From JBFKAV01 sp041621405 (GTDB lineage Bacteria; Pseudomonadota; Alphaproteobacteria; Rhodobacterales; Rhodobacteraceae), in contig JBFKAV010000093.1 in assembly GCA_041621405.1 (NCBI GenBank), positions 1-14,434 on the forward strand: a stretch of 14,434 nucleotides of DNA, given 5' to 3'. The notes under the pieces were generated by a model. The model was not told the origin of the DNA. It saw only the letters and a list, made by a program, of their open reading frames with translations, and ran no database searches. Positions 1 to 7,014 of the stretch are shown here, piece after piece. Every line of letters begins with the position of its first letter. Position 1 is the first letter of the stretch. The position numbers were made by a program, and so were the translations under genes.

Positions 1-969
1 CGCGACGCGGTGATGGTCGACACCGCCCGGCTCGCGGACCGCAGCAATCAGGTCGCCACCTTTTTTCTCAGATTCGCAAATATCGACTTCTGGGACGTGC
101 GGCGCCGGGCAGTGTTCGTCACCTACCGTCCGACATGCTTCCGCGAGGGCTTCGTCGGCGAAGACATCGTCGATGTCCAGTCGGGCAACACCTACAAGGC
201 GGGCTTCTGCATCCATTCGCAAACCCATGTCGAGGTGAACAGCAACAACATGTTCGAGCCTGGCGTCATCGTCTCGATGCCGAACAAGCAGGACCTCGTG
301 ATTCCCTCCAGCGGCATGGCAAGCAATACCGGGCTCCAGCCGGCGCTGCGCGACGGCTCCTACCAGATCCGCATCCTCAATCGCGTGAACGCCATCATCG
401 CCGGCGTGCAGGATCCCACGTCGCCCCACTACCGCAGCTTCATCACCGATCCCCTTCCGGTCACCCTGAACCGAAACGCCAAGCTCGACCAGACCGTCTT
501 CCTCCCCGGGCTGATCTACAAGATCAACTGCGCGTCCGAAGGGCAGCACGCCCAGATCCATACAAATACCGTGTTGAGGAACGTAGTGGTCGTGACCAAC
601 TGCCTCTTGAAGTTCGGCGAGGGCGTCGGGCTGGAAGACGCGATCGTCGTGAACACCAACACGCGCGAAAAATCCATCGACGCGGCCTCCGGCGTCAGGA
701 TCGGCAGGAACGACAATTGCGCCGTCGGGGGTGGTGCGCAGATCGTCACCCGGGGCGGTGTCGACATCCCGGCTCAGCTCGAGATGTACGGCGGCCAGAT
801 CCTCGCCGTCGGCAACGTGTCGTTCACTTCCGTCGCCAACGGGATGCAGGGCGCCTCCATCGTCTCGGGCGGTCGGATCGACGGAACCAGCAACTCGGTC
901 ATGGGCTTCTGCGGCGGCGCAGGGATGGAGCAGAACTTCGAAGCCGAGTACTTCAAGCTGGTGTTCTGA
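1..969 (+). CDS. TadG-like Flp/Tad pilus-assembly protein, 5'-truncated
   Basis: This frame is open from the first base of the window, so the N-terminus (in this family a TadE/TadG-type membrane anchor) lies outside and the ATG/GTG near base 10 is probably internal. The visible ~320 residues match the long secreted C-terminal domain of TadG-related proteins of Rhodobacteraceae. They show a VATFFLRFANI...WDV segment, a Cys after an aromatic/basic stretch (RPTCF), a GFCIHSQ motif, a VSMPN motif, a VVVTNC strand and a C-terminal series of short Gly/Asn-rich turns (around GGGAQI, YGGQILAVG, VSGGRIDG). Six Cys are present (TCF, FCI, NCA, NCL, NCA, FCG), an even number that fits disulfides in an exported domain. 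By family, the protein belongs to the tight-adherence pilus system. No other tad gene lies in the window. A strong hairpin follows the stop by 4 bp. The family call is from remembered similarity; the exact role is unknown. Confidence 0.75.
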   Translation, partial: RDAVMVDTARLADRSNQVATFFLRFANIDFWDVRRRAVFVTYRPTCFREGFVGEDIVDVQSGNTYKAGFCIHSQTHVEVNSNNMFEPGVIVSMPNKQDLVIPSSGMASNTGLQPALRDGSYQIRILNRVNAIIAGVQDPTSPHYRSFITDPLPVTLNRNAKLDQTVFLPGLIYKINCASEGQHAQIHTNTVLRNVVVVTNCLLKFGEGVGLEDAIVVNTNTREKSIDAASGVRIGRNDNCAVGGGAQIVTRGGVDIPAQLEMYGGQILAVGNVSFTSVANGMQGASIVSGGRIDGTSNSVMGFCGGAGMEQNFEAEYFKLVF

Positions 970-973
970 CCAA

Positions 974-993
974 GGCGCGGGGCTCCCCGCGCC
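974..993 (+). terminator. Perfect GC-rich hairpin after the TadG-like gene
   Basis: Two 9-base arms, GGCGCGGGG and CCCCGCGCC, are separated by CT. In RNA this folds as an 8-bp stem with a 4-base loop, starting 4 bp after the stop codon. No T-run follows, so it is not a classical intrinsic terminator, although the strength and position of the stem fit a transcription end or an RNA-stabilising 3' structure. Confidence 0.55.
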
Positions 994-1161
994 GGGACGC
1001 CCCGCTGGGCTCGACATCCTGGCCACCCATCCCCTGCGCGGCCGCCGCTGCGCCGAGGCAAGTCGCGGTTGCACGGGTAGCCACGCCCACCCTTGCCGCT
1101 TCCGCCCGGTGACGGCGCACGATATTTCATTCAGAAATCCGGAGGATTTGCCCACCTCCAG

Positions 1162-1193
1162 CGGCCGGCCTTGATCACGGTCAATGCCGGCTG
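1162..1193. promoter_or_regulatory. 32-bp dyad with FNR/FixK-like core upstream of ppk1
   Basis: The core TTGATCACGGTCAA (1171-1184) matches the FNR/FixK pattern TTGAT-N4-ATCAA at 9 of 10 positions. It also fits the relaxed TTGAY-N4-RTCAA form used by FnrL-type regulators. The symmetry continues outward: after one C/T mismatch (1170/1185), bases 1162-1169 pair with 1186-1193 in eight pairs, one of them G-T. A bound regulator centred at 1177.5 in the usual -41.5 position would start transcription near 1219, which favours a ppk1 start at 1246 or 1258 over the GTG at 1210. The long symmetry could equally be an RNA hairpin. The function is inferred. Confidence 0.4.
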
Positions 1194-1257
1194 AGACCGC
1201 GGCGCCCATGTGGGAGCTTCTGGACAACCCCTTGCCGCCCCTGCGATGATCGCCGCC

Positions 1258-3468
1258 ATGCTTCAGTCACCTCAAGCGCCAAGCACTCCATTCACGACCC
1301 AGGCCGATTTCCTCAAGGCGCCCTTCCCCGATCCGGTCGCGGTACCGGAAGCCGAACGCAACGGCCGCGGCCGCTTCTTCAATCGCGAGCTCTCCTGGCT
1401 CGCCTTCAACTGGCGCGTGCTCGACGAGGCGAAGAACCCCCGCGTGCCGCTCCTGGAGCGGCTGCGCTTCCTGTCGATCTCGGCCACCAACCTCGACGAG
1501 TTCTACACCGTCCGCGTCGCCGGCCTGCGCGAGCTCGCCCGCGCCGGCAACACGACCTCCTCCGACGACGGCCTGTCGCCCGGCGAACAGCTGGTGCTGA
1601 TCAACGACGACGCGCGCCGTCTGCTGGCCGCCCAGCAGACCGTGTGGAACCGGCTCAAGCGCGAGATGGAGGCCGAGGGCATCCACCTGCTGACCCGCTC
1701 CAAGCTCAGCGCGAAGGATCGCGCGCTGCTCGAAGAGCACTTCCTGGCCCAGGTCTTCCCGATCCTCTCGCCGCTCGCGATCGACCCCGCCCACCCCTTC
1801 CCGTTCATCCCCAACACCGGCTTCTGCTTCGCGCTCCAGCTCGAGCGGAGGTCCGACAAGCGCGAGTTGAAGGCGCTGCTGCCGATCCCGCAGCAGATCG
1901 CCCGCTTCCTGCCGCTGCCCGGCCGCTCCGGCAGCCACCGCTTCCTGCCGCTCGAGGAGCTCTTGCTGCTGCACCTCGGCTCGCTCTTCCCGGGCTACGA
2001 GGCCAAGGGCTTCTGCGCGTTCCGGGTCCTGCGCGACAGCGACATCGAGGTCGAGGACGAGGCCGAGGACCTTGTGCGCGAATTCGAGGTGGCGCTGAAG
2101 CGCCGCCGCCGCGGCGAGGTGATCCGGATGAAGATCTCCGCCGGCGCGCCGGAGAAGCTCCGCGCCCTGATCATGGAAGAGCTCGAGGTCACCCCGGACG
2201 AGGTGGTCGAGGTCAAGGGCCTTCTCGGCATGGCCGACCTCGGCGAGCTTGTCCTCGACGACCGGCGTGACCTGCTCTGGCCCTCCTTCACCCCCCGCGT
2301 GCCCGAACGGGTGCAGGACCACGAAGGCGACATGTTCGCGGCGATCCGCCAGAAGGACATGCTGCTGCACCACCCCTACGAGACCTTCGACATGGTCGTC
2401 CGGTTCCTCGAACAGGCGGCGCGCGATCCTAATGTGCTGGCGATCAAGCAAACCTTCTACCGCACCTCACGCGACAGCCCGATCGTCGCCGCGCTCTGCG
2501 AGGCGGCCGAGGCCGGCAAGTCGGTGACCGCCCTCGTCGAGCTCAAGGCCCGCTTCGACGAGGCCGCCAACATCCGCCAGTCGCGCCGGCTGGAGCGTGC
2601 CGGGGCGCATGTCGTCTACGGCTTCATCAACTACAAGACCCACGCCAAGATCTCGACCGTGGTCCGTCGCGAGGGCGACAGCCTGGTGACCTACACCCAC
2701 TACGGCACCGGCAACTACCACCCGATCACCGCGCGGTTCTACACCGACCTCAGCCTGTTCACGACCGACCCCGCTCTCGGCCGCGACGCCACCCGCGTCT
2801 TCAACTACCTCTCGGGCTACGCCCAGCCCGAGATCCTCGAGAACCTCGCGATCTCGCCCCTGAACCTCAAGGAGCGGCTCCTCGAGCTGATCGCCCGCGA
2901 GGCCGAGCACGCCCGCGCCGGGCGACCGGCCGAGATCTGGGCCAAGATGAACTCGCTGGTCGAATCCGACGTGATCGATGCGCTCTACGCCGCGAGCCGG
3001 GAGGGCGTGAAGATCCAGCTCGTGATCCGCGGCATCTGCGCGCTCCGCCCCGGCATTGCCGGGCTCTCCGAGAACATCCGGGTGAAGTCCATCGTCGGCC
3101 GCTTCCTCGAGCATTCCCGCATCGTCTGCTTCGGCAACGGGCGCGGCCTGCCGGCGAAGAAGGCCCGCGTGTTCATCTCTTCCGCCGACTGGATGAGCCG
3201 CAACCTCTCGCGCAGGGTCGAGACGCTGGTCGAGATCAAGAACGACACGGTGAAGGCGCAGATCGTCGACCAGATTATGGCCGCCAACCTCGCCGACGAG
3301 GCGCAGACCTGGGTCCTGAAGCCCGACGGCGCCTACACCCGCTACCCCTTCCCCGAGAATCGCCAGCCCTTCAACTGCCACCGCTTCTTCATGGAGAACC
3401 CCTCGCTCTCGGGCCGTGGCTCCGCTGGGGCGGCCGACGTGCCGCGGCTCGCGCATCCGAAGGATTGA
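1258..3468 (+). CDS. ppk1: Polyphosphate kinase 1
   Basis: Reversibly transfers the gamma-phosphate of ATP to a growing inorganic polyphosphate chain through a phosphohistidine. The 736-residue product has the PPK1 layout in order: NRELSWLAFNWRVL N-domain start (residue ~42), FLSISATNLDEFY, the head domain, then two phospholipase-D-like C-domains. The phospho-acceptor histidine is H462 in NYKTHAK, with YTHYGTGNYHP after it. The second catalytic histidine is H619 in RFLEHSRI. SSADWMSRNL lies close to the C-terminus. All key residues appear intact, and the length is slightly above the ~690 residues of the E. coli enzyme. The start is uncertain: in-frame GTG 1210, ATG 1246 and ATG 1258 all lack a good Shine-Dalgarno. 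I chose 1258 because the residues before it look non-conserved and an upstream dyad suggests a start site near 1219. In relatives ppx commonly follows directly; here two unrelated genes intervene. Confidence 0.95.
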   Translation: MLQSPQAPSTPFTTQADFLKAPFPDPVAVPEAERNGRGRFFNRELSWLAFNWRVLDEAKNPRVPLLERLRFLSISATNLDEFYTVRVAGLRELARAGNTTSSDDGLSPGEQLVLINDDARRLLAAQQTVWNRLKREMEAEGIHLLTRSKLSAKDRALLEEHFLAQVFPILSPLAIDPAHPFPFIPNTGFCFALQLERRSDKRELKALLPIPQQIARFLPLPGRSGSHRFLPLEELLLLHLGSLFPGYEAKGFCAFRVLRDSDIEVEDEAEDLVREFEVALKRRRRGEVIRMKISAGAPEKLRALIMEELEVTPDEVVEVKGLLGMADLGELVLDDRRDLLWPSFTPRVPERVQDHEGDMFAAIRQKDMLLHHPYETFDMVVRFLEQAARDPNVLAIKQTFYRTSRDSPIVAALCEAAEAGKSVTALVELKARFDEAANIRQSRRLERAGAHVVYGFINYKTHAKISTVVRREGDSLVTYTHYGTGNYHPITARFYTDLSLFTTDPALGRDATRVFNYLSGYAQPEILENLAISPLNLKERLLELIAREAEHARAGRPAEIWAKMNSLVESDVIDALYAASREGVKIQLVIRGICALRPGIAGLSENIRVKSIVGRFLEHSRIVCFGNGRGLPAKKARVFISSADWMSRNLSRRVETLVEIKNDTVKAQIVDQIMAANLADEAQTWVLKPDGAYTRYPFPENRQPFNCHRFFMENPSLSGRGSAGAADVPRLAHPKD

Positions 3469-3663
3469 GGAAAGGAGGCTGGCGGGCAGGCATGCGGCCG
3501 CATCGATCGGAACCGGATGACTCGACCATGCCCGATGCCGATCTAGATGCGCCACCATCCCGAACCCCCGAGCTCAAATTCCTTCGGCCGAACGGAAAGG
3601 TGGATCGTGCGGTGCGTTGCGCTATTGATCTCTAGGATTTGAACAGACAAACGGGACTGGACC
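3469..3663. other. ppk1-SH3 intergenic gap with two palindromes
   Basis: The 195-bp spacer has no convincing gene. It holds a perfect 12-bp palindrome, ATGCGGCCGCAT (3492-3503), and a 10-bp palindrome, TTCGGCCGAA (3583-3592). The latter is flanked by TTCC (3579-3582) and GGAA (3594-3597), which extends it as an imperfect repeat with one extra C. No clear intrinsic terminator for ppk1 and no convincing -35/-10 pair was found. TAGGAT (3633-3638) is a possible -10 hexamer, but it has no well-spaced -35. Confidence 0.4.
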
Positions 3664-4359
3664 ATGAAGAGGCCTCGGATCCGCAGGCGAATCCGGCCTG
3701 CCACGACCGCGATTCTGCTCCTGCTTGCGTTCCCCGCGCCCGCGCAGGAAAGCAACTTCGAGCCCGGATATCTGCCCGACGCTCCGACGGACGGCGGTTT
3801 CCGCTATTTCGAGGTGGCGACGTCATCCGGCCCGCTCAACATGCGCGAGGAGGCTTCCGGAAGGTCAGCGGTGATTGCGCGTCTCGAGCGCGGCGGCGCC
3901 CTGAACAACCTCGGCTGCATAGCTCGGGAGGGACGCGCTTGGTGCGACGTGCAGCCGGTCGGAGGGGGGGCTCGCGGATATGTCGCGGCCGAATTCCTCA
4001 GTCCCGCGGTAGCGCCCAACGGCGCGCCAGTCACCGGCGTCGACGACAGCGCCCTGCGCACCGGGCAGGGCGATTTCGATGCCACCGGCAGCATCCCCTG
4101 CGCTCAATCCGCGGGCCAGCCGATGACCGAATGCAGCTTCGGCGTCGCGCGCGGCGGTGGTGGAGACGCAACGGTCGTCGTCACAAGGCCCGACGGGAGG
4201 AAAAGGGCCATATTCTTCAGCCTGGGCTCGCCAATCAGCGCCGACACGTCCGAGGCCGATCCGGGCGAGTTCCGCGCCACGCGCACCGGCTACCTCTCGA
4301 CAGTCTACATCGGTGACGAGAGGTATGAGTTGCCCGACGCCATCCCCCTCGGCGGCTGA
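3664..4359 (+). CDS. Exported SH3-domain protein of unknown function
   Basis: A 231-residue protein with a clear Sec signal: basic n-region (KRPRIRRRIR), hydrophobic stretch TAILLLLAF and likely cleavage at APA|QE near residue 27. Residues ~46-113 form a bacterial SH3 (SH3_3-type) domain, with LNMREEASGRSAVIARL, GALNNLGC, GRAWCDVQ and GYVAAEFLSP. Residues ~143-229 are a second conserved module (IPCAQSAGQPMTECSFGVARG, then ATVVVTRPDGRKRAIFF, then GDERYELPDAI). I recognise this module beside SH3 domains in alphaproteobacterial periplasmic proteins, but I know of no function for it. Four Cys (85, 94, 146, 157) could form two disulfides, one per domain. SH3_3 domains often bind cell-wall peptides, which is suggestive only. 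The Shine-Dalgarno is weak. The stop overlaps the ATG of the next gene by one base (TGATG), which suggests coupled translation. Confidence 0.85.
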   Translation: MKRPRIRRRIRPATTAILLLLAFPAPAQESNFEPGYLPDAPTDGGFRYFEVATSSGPLNMREEASGRSAVIARLERGGALNNLGCIAREGRAWCDVQPVGGGARGYVAAEFLSPAVAPNGAPVTGVDDSALRTGQGDFDATGSIPCAQSAGQPMTECSFGVARGGGGDATVVVTRPDGRKRAIFFSLGSPISADTSEADPGEFRATRTGYLSTVYIGDERYELPDAIPLGG

Positions 4360-5132
4360 TGATGGACGGCGCATCGATCCTTCTCGGCGGAGCCTTTGTT
4401 CTCGGGACCATAGTTCTGGCCTGGGCGGTCTACTTCACCATGCGCCTCGTCTTGGGCGGCGCGTTCCAGAACGAGACCGAAACGCTCGCCGGATCGGTGA
4501 TCTTCCGGGTTTCCGCACTCCACGGCCTTATCTTGGCGCTGGTGTTCGCGCAGGAGCTGGTCGATTACAGCCAGCTTCAAACCAACCTCGTGCGCGAAGC
4601 GACCGCCATTGCCGACATCTACAACGACGTCCGCCGCTACGGGGCCGAACAGGAAGCTGCGATCCAGTCCGCGCTCTCGGACTACACCCGGGTCGTTGTC
4701 GACGAGGAATGGGACTTGCTCTCTGAGGAGCGGGTCCTCTCCGCGAAGGCGTGGGTGCTGCGCGAATCCGTCTACCAGGCGCTGCTGGATCTCTACCCTG
4801 ACACACCGCGCCGGGAAGCGCTCCGAGACCACATGCTCCACAAGATCCAACTGATCGCCGAACTGCGTCAGGAGCGGGAGAACAACGCGGTTCACGCAGT
4901 GAACCCCCTGTTCTGGGCGGCCGCCATAGCCGGGATCGCCCTCGTGACCATTCCATACTTCATCTTCTCCGCAACGCGCGTGAACCTTGCCCTGCTCAGC
5001 GTCTATGGCGGGTACAGCGGCTTTGTGATGTTCATTATCTACGCGTTCTCGGACCCCTTCGGCGACCCCGGAGCGCTGCCGCCCGTCCCGTTCGAACGGC
5101 TCCTGGAGACCGAGATCGGCCAAGGCAGCTGA
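4359..5132 (+). CDS. DUF4239 (bestrophin-like) membrane protein
   Basis: A 257-residue integral membrane protein. Hydrophobic segments lie at about residues 7-32, 45-66, 185-205 and 208-230. Between the second and third is a long soluble helical section (~68-182) with the REATAIADIYND and LSDYTRVVVDEEW patterns typical of DUF4239. The tail SDPFGDPGALPPVPFERLL is also family-like. DUF4239 is related to bestrophin anion channels by fold prediction; I know of no experimental substrate for it. Translation probably starts at the ATG overlapping the stop of the SH3 gene; a second ATG follows immediately. The codons look less GC-biased than ppk1 or ppx (one sampled 60-base line, 4561-4620, is 57% GC against 65% for 2581-2640 in ppk1). 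That hints at a different history but does not prove it. Confidence 0.85.
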   Translation: MMDGASILLGGAFVLGTIVLAWAVYFTMRLVLGGAFQNETETLAGSVIFRVSALHGLILALVFAQELVDYSQLQTNLVREATAIADIYNDVRRYGAEQEAAIQSALSDYTRVVVDEEWDLLSEERVLSAKAWVLRESVYQALLDLYPDTPRREALRDHMLHKIQLIAELRQERENNAVHAVNPLFWAAAIAGIALVTIPYFIFSATRVNLALLSVYGGYSGFVMFIIYAFSDPFGDPGALPPVPFERLLETEIGQGS

Positions 5133-5293
5133 CCCAGGACCCGCGACAAGGGCTGGCACTCGCTCTCACCCCCAGAGAAAATCCCGGGCCCGCGGCAGCG
5201 GCGCGGCAAGCCGCCGTCAGACCGTCGCCGAGCATTGACCCCGCCCCCGCCGGACGGGCAGAGTCCCTCCCGAGCCAGCGGGGGAATCGCCAG
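5133..5293. promoter_or_regulatory. DUF4239-ppx spacer with candidate ppx promoter
   Basis: The 161-bp spacer contains TTGACC (5235-5240, 5 of 6 to the -35 consensus). It is followed after 18 bp by CAGAGT (5259-5264, 3 of 6 to the -10), which would start transcription about 23 bases ahead of the ppx ATG. The Shine-Dalgarno GGGGGAA (5280-5286) sits 7 bases before ATG 5294 and supports that start. A short GCGGC/GCCGC hairpin (5198-5202 with 5210-5214) is too weak to call a terminator. Confidence 0.3.
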
Positions 5294-6841
5294 ATGGACG
5301 GCACGCCGGAGCAGCGATCCGACGATTGGGGTGCCTTCGGCAAGCCGCTCTTCGACGACCCGACCGCCCGCGCCCTCTCCCGTGTCGGCGTGATCGACGT
5401 GGGCTCGAACTCGGTCCGCCTCGTCGTCTTCGACGGCGCCGCCCGCTCGCCGGCCTATTTCTACAACGAGAAGGTCATGGCCGCGCTTGGCGCCGGCCTA
5501 CGCGAGACCGGCCGGCTCAGCCCCGAGGGCCGCAAGCGCGCGATCGCCGCGCTGAGGCGGTTCGCCGCGCTCGCCAAGGCGTTGAAGGTGGCGCCCCTAA
5601 CCACCGTCGCCACCGCGGCGGTGCGCGAGGCCGAGGACGGGCCCGAGTTCCAGCTTGAGGCCGAGGCCGAAACCGGGCTCAAGTTCCGCGTCATCGACGG
5701 CGAGGAGGAGGCGCGGCTCTCGGCCCAGGGCGTGCTGCTCGGCTGGCCCGAGGCCGAAGGCATCATCTGCGACATCGGCGGCTCGTCGATGGAGCTTGCC
5801 GAGGTCGGCGGCGGCAAGGTCGGGCGCCGGCTCTCGACGCCGCTCGGGCCGTTTCGGCTGCAGGGCATCGAGGGCGGCAAGAAGGGCCTCAAGACGCACA
5901 TCCGCGATGTGCTCAGCAAGGCCGTGAAGAAGCTCGACGGCAAGAGCCGCCGGCTCTACCTCGTCGGCGGCTCCTGGCGCGCCATCGCCAGGATCGACAT
6001 GGAGCGCCGCGCCTACCCGCTGACGGTGCTCCACGAATACCGGATGACGCCCGAGCAGGTCCGGCTCACGGTGCGCTTCATCGAGGCCTCCGACATCGAG
6101 ATGCTGCGCGCCCGCACCGGCATCGGCGCCGAGCGGATGGCGCTGGTGCCGATCGCCGCGCAGGTGCTTCGCGAGCTCGTCACGGTGCTGAAGCCCAGCG
6201 AGATCTGCATCTCCTCCTACGGCATCCGCGAGGGGCTGCTCTACGAGCAGATGCCCGCAAAGCTCCGCGAGCGCGATCCGCTGATCGAGGCCTGCCGCTG
6301 GGCCGAGGCCAGTGCCGCCCGGATCCCGGGCTTCGGCAAGAAACTCTACGGCTTCATCCTGCCCCTCTTTCCCGACCTCACCCAGGCCCGCAGGCGCATC
6401 GTCAAGGCCGCGTGCCTCCTGCACGACGTCTCCTGGCGCGCCCATCCCGACTATCGCCACGAGGTCTGTTTCGACAACGCCACCCGGGCCAACCTCGGCG
6501 GGCTCAACCACGAGGAGCGCATCTTTCTCGGGCTCGCGCTCCTGCACCGCTACAAGAACTCCCGCGCTGGCACCCGGTTCGAGCCCCTGTTCCAGCTCTT
6601 GTCCGAGCAGTCGCTGCAACAGGCCGAGGTGCTCGGCAAGGCGATGCGCTTCGGCGCCATGTTCTCGGCCGAGACGCTGAAGGGCATGGGCAGCCTGAAA
6701 TACGTGCCGAAACGGAGCCGGCTCGAGCTGCTGCTGCATCCCGACGCCGAGCCGCTCTACGGCGAAGTCGCTGCCGCCCGCTTCCAGTCGCTCGCCAAGG
6801 CGCTCGGGGCCGACGAGGTGATCGTCAAGGTGATGGTCTGA
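5294..6841 (+). CDS. ppx: Exopolyphosphatase, Ppx/GppA family
   Basis: Releases orthophosphate from the ends of polyphosphate; some family members also hydrolyse pppGpp. The 515-residue protein has the ASKHA-type Ppx/GppA domain at ~31-310. It shows the first phosphate loop VIDVGSNSVRLV (D35-S40), TVATAAVREA (~104-113), the acidic catalytic stretch IDGEEEARLS (~134-143) and the second loop CDIGGSSMEL (~159-168). Many relatives read GGGS where this one has GGSS. A C-terminal helical domain includes CLLHDVSWRAHPDYRH (H377, D378) and LNHEERIFLGLALLHRYKN, resembling the HD-like domain of long Ppx proteins. The start is well supported by GGGGGAA 7 bases upstream. It normally partners ppk1, which lies 1.8 kb upstream here. 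The RNase D gene I would expect to follow in relatives is absent; a convergent gene run follows instead. Ppx and GppA activities cannot be separated by sequence reading alone. Confidence 0.93.
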   Translation: MDGTPEQRSDDWGAFGKPLFDDPTARALSRVGVIDVGSNSVRLVVFDGAARSPAYFYNEKVMAALGAGLRETGRLSPEGRKRAIAALRRFAALAKALKVAPLTTVATAAVREAEDGPEFQLEAEAETGLKFRVIDGEEEARLSAQGVLLGWPEAEGIICDIGGSSMELAEVGGGKVGRRLSTPLGPFRLQGIEGGKKGLKTHIRDVLSKAVKKLDGKSRRLYLVGGSWRAIARIDMERRAYPLTVLHEYRMTPEQVRLTVRFIEASDIEMLRARTGIGAERMALVPIAAQVLRELVTVLKPSEICISSYGIREGLLYEQMPAKLRERDPLIEACRWAEASAARIPGFGKKLYGFILPLFPDLTQARRRIVKAACLLHDVSWRAHPDYRHEVCFDNATRANLGGLNHEERIFLGLALLHRYKNSRAGTRFEPLFQLLSEQSLQQAEVLGKAMRFGAMFSAETLKGMGSLKYVPKRSRLELLLHPDAEPLYGEVAAARFQSLAKALGADEVIVKVMV

Positions 6842-7014
6842 GCCCGGCCGCCGTCTGGGGCGCGCCAGCGGATCGGCCGCTCTGGTGCCGACATGAGGGT
6901 GTGGCGGCCGGTGCGACGCGGCTTATTATGGAGTAAACGAGAATCTGAAAATCTTTTGAAATCAGCGGCTTGATCTGAGCTTTCACTGTGATACGGGGCG
7001 CTGCATCACGGCCC
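6842..7014. other. Convergent gap: inverted repeat and AT-rich patch
   Basis: The 173 bp lie between the ends of ppx and the leftward run. CGGCCGC (6874-6880) and GCGGCCG (6904-6910) form a perfect 7-bp inverted repeat around a 23-base loop. The stem is extendable by a T-G and an A-T pair (6873/6911, 6872/6912). It could act as a two-way transcription barrier, but no T-run follows on either strand. Bases ~6921-6985 are clearly AT-richer than the surroundings. No ORF or convincing promoter was seen there. Confidence 0.4.

Noticed and set aside
1210..1257. The GTG at 1210 as the ppk1 start
   Set aside because: No Shine-Dalgarno, the added residues look non-conserved, and the dyad upstream suggests transcription may start after it. 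It is kept as a possibility only.
1267..3558. Long minus-strand frames opposite ppk1 (1267-2451 and 2467-3558)
   Set aside because: Compositional mirrors of ppk1 with no domain pattern and no start signals.
5597..6739. A 380-codon minus-strand frame opposite ppx
   Set aside because: Ala/Leu/Gly-rich shadow of a clear Ppx/GppA gene.
6956..6994. A promoter in the AT-rich patch (TTGAAA at 6956, TGATAC at 6989)
   Set aside because: The hexamers are not at a workable spacing, and no gene starts downstream on that strand.
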